DNA of 5,385 nt. It comes from Bacteroidota bacterium (GTDB lineage Bacteria; Bacteroidota; Rhodothermia; Rhodothermales; UBA10348). Positions 4,846 through 5,385 of this stretch are shown one piece after another. Made by a program: the position numbers and the translations under genes. The stretch is taken from the NCBI GenBank assembly GCA_027620595.1, contig JAQCDI010000197.1:1-5385 (forward strand), given 5' to 3'. The notes below the pieces were generated by a model. That model was not told the origin of the DNA. It saw nothing but the letters and a program-made list of their open reading frames with translations, and did not search any database. Position 1 is the stretch's first letter. Every line of letters begins with the position of its first letter.

Positions 4846-5385
4846 TTGCTGACGAACTACTATACCCTCCGTGCCCTCGTCGCGGAATGGGAGCCCCTGC
4901 TGAAGGGAAGCCGGCTGGTCGATGCCTATTCCCAGCACAAAGGCAGTCTCATCCTGGTCCTGGAAACGAGCGATGGCTCCCTGCATTCGCTCAATCTCTC
5001 GGTCCAGGCGCCCAACCGCCACCTGTTCCGGTATGAGGGGGTGAACCGTGCAAGGCGCAATGTCGTGGATCATTTCCCGCGGTTGCGGGGCCGCGTCGTG
5101 GGTGCACTGTCGCTGGCTCCGGAAGATCGGCTCGTGACCCTGCACTTTGACGATGACCATCGGTTGATCCTGGTGCCTTTCGGCAACGCGGCCAATGCCG
5201 TACACGTGCACGGAGGGGAGGGAGTCGTGGACGGATTCAAGGGACACCTGCTGGAAGAGGCTCCCTCCGCCCGCCCTGCGGCCATGCCCCACACCGTGGA
5301 AGAGGTGGAGGCCCTCCTCCGATCGGGCAGGCCCGCACGAAAGCTGTGGCCGTTGCTCTCCGGGCCGCTGGCAGACGAACTGCTG
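4846..5385 (+). CDS. NFACT-family protein (RqcH/FbpA-like), N-terminal part; runs off the window
   Basis: The frame is open from the codon after TAG 4834-4836 to the window end, giving 180 residues without a stop. It has no ATG near its beginning. TTG 4846 is the likely start, giving M-L-T-N-Y-Y-T-L-R-A-L-V-A-E-W, which resembles NFACT N-termini (x-N-Y-Y/F-T-L). Further family-like marks are A-Y-S-Q-H-K-G-S-L-I-L-V-L (27-39), V-N-R-A-R-R-N-V-V-D (66-75), L-V-T-L-H-F-D-D-D (96-104) and, near the edge, L-W-P-L-L-S-G-P-L-A-D-E-L (167-179). RqcH/FbpA/Tae2 proteins bind stalled 50S-peptidyl-tRNA complexes and recruit alanyl-tRNA to tag the nascent chain. The coiled-coil and NFACT-R domains would lie beyond the window, so full-length status and tailing activity cannot be judged. 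Confidence 0.82.
   Translation, partial: MLTNYYTLRALVAEWEPLLKGSRLVDAYSQHKGSLILVLETSDGSLHSLNLSVQAPNRHLFRYEGVNRARRNVVDHFPRLRGRVVGALSLAPEDRLVTLHFDDDHRLILVPFGNAANAVHVHGGEGVVDGFKGHLLEEAPSARPAAMPHTVEEVEALLRSGRPARKLWPLLSGPLADELL

Noticed and set aside
4377..5036. Plus-strand frame spanning the small membrane protein and the NFACT start
   Set aside because: Arg/Pro/Cys-rich translation, out of frame with both supported genes, overlapping the ArsR start.

Overview
This is a GC-rich bacterial window. Gene content and style point tentatively to the Bacteroidota/Rhodothermia side: several starts lack a Shine-Dalgarno, and the NFACT variant at the right edge carries an Asn-Arg-Ala-Arg-Arg-Asn motif that I associate with that group. 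This assignment comes from memory of families, not from a search. Nothing suggests a mobile element, CRISPR array or RNA gene.

Left block (88-3097, + strand): five closely packed genes for signal-controlled transcription. An RsbW/SpoIIAB-type HATPase anti-sigma regulatory factor overlaps a STAS-domain antagonist by 8 bp, forming a partner-switching pair. After 49 bp comes an ECF sigma factor, whose stop overlaps the start of a single-pass membrane anti-sigma factor (ATGA). After 62 bp with two small hairpins comes a PrsW-type intramembrane protease with an unusually long C-terminal extension. The likely logic is that a membrane signal triggers PrsW cleavage of the anti-sigma and frees the ECF sigma, while the partner-switching pair provides a second, phosphorylation-based control layer. 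That link is inferred from neighbourhood and family knowledge.

Middle block (3101-4394, - strand): an ArsR-family repressor gene followed by an SRPBCC/AHSA1-domain gene, a common pairing, then a separate 103-residue two-pass membrane protein. The ArsR gene has a readable sigma70-like promoter (TTGACG, 17 bp, TATTTT). A perfect 8-bp-arm palindrome covers the presumed transcription start and the ATG, suggesting an autorepressed, nearly leaderless message. A 13-bp perfect hairpin lies just upstream of the 103-residue protein's start.

Right block (4507-5385, + strand): a small polytopic membrane protein of unknown function, then 9 bp later an NFACT-family gene that starts with TTG and runs off the window.

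Most of the window is understandable by family. The points that stand out are the joint partner-switching/ECF/PrsW locus, the PrsW extension, the operator over the ArsR start codon, and the unexplained hairpin.
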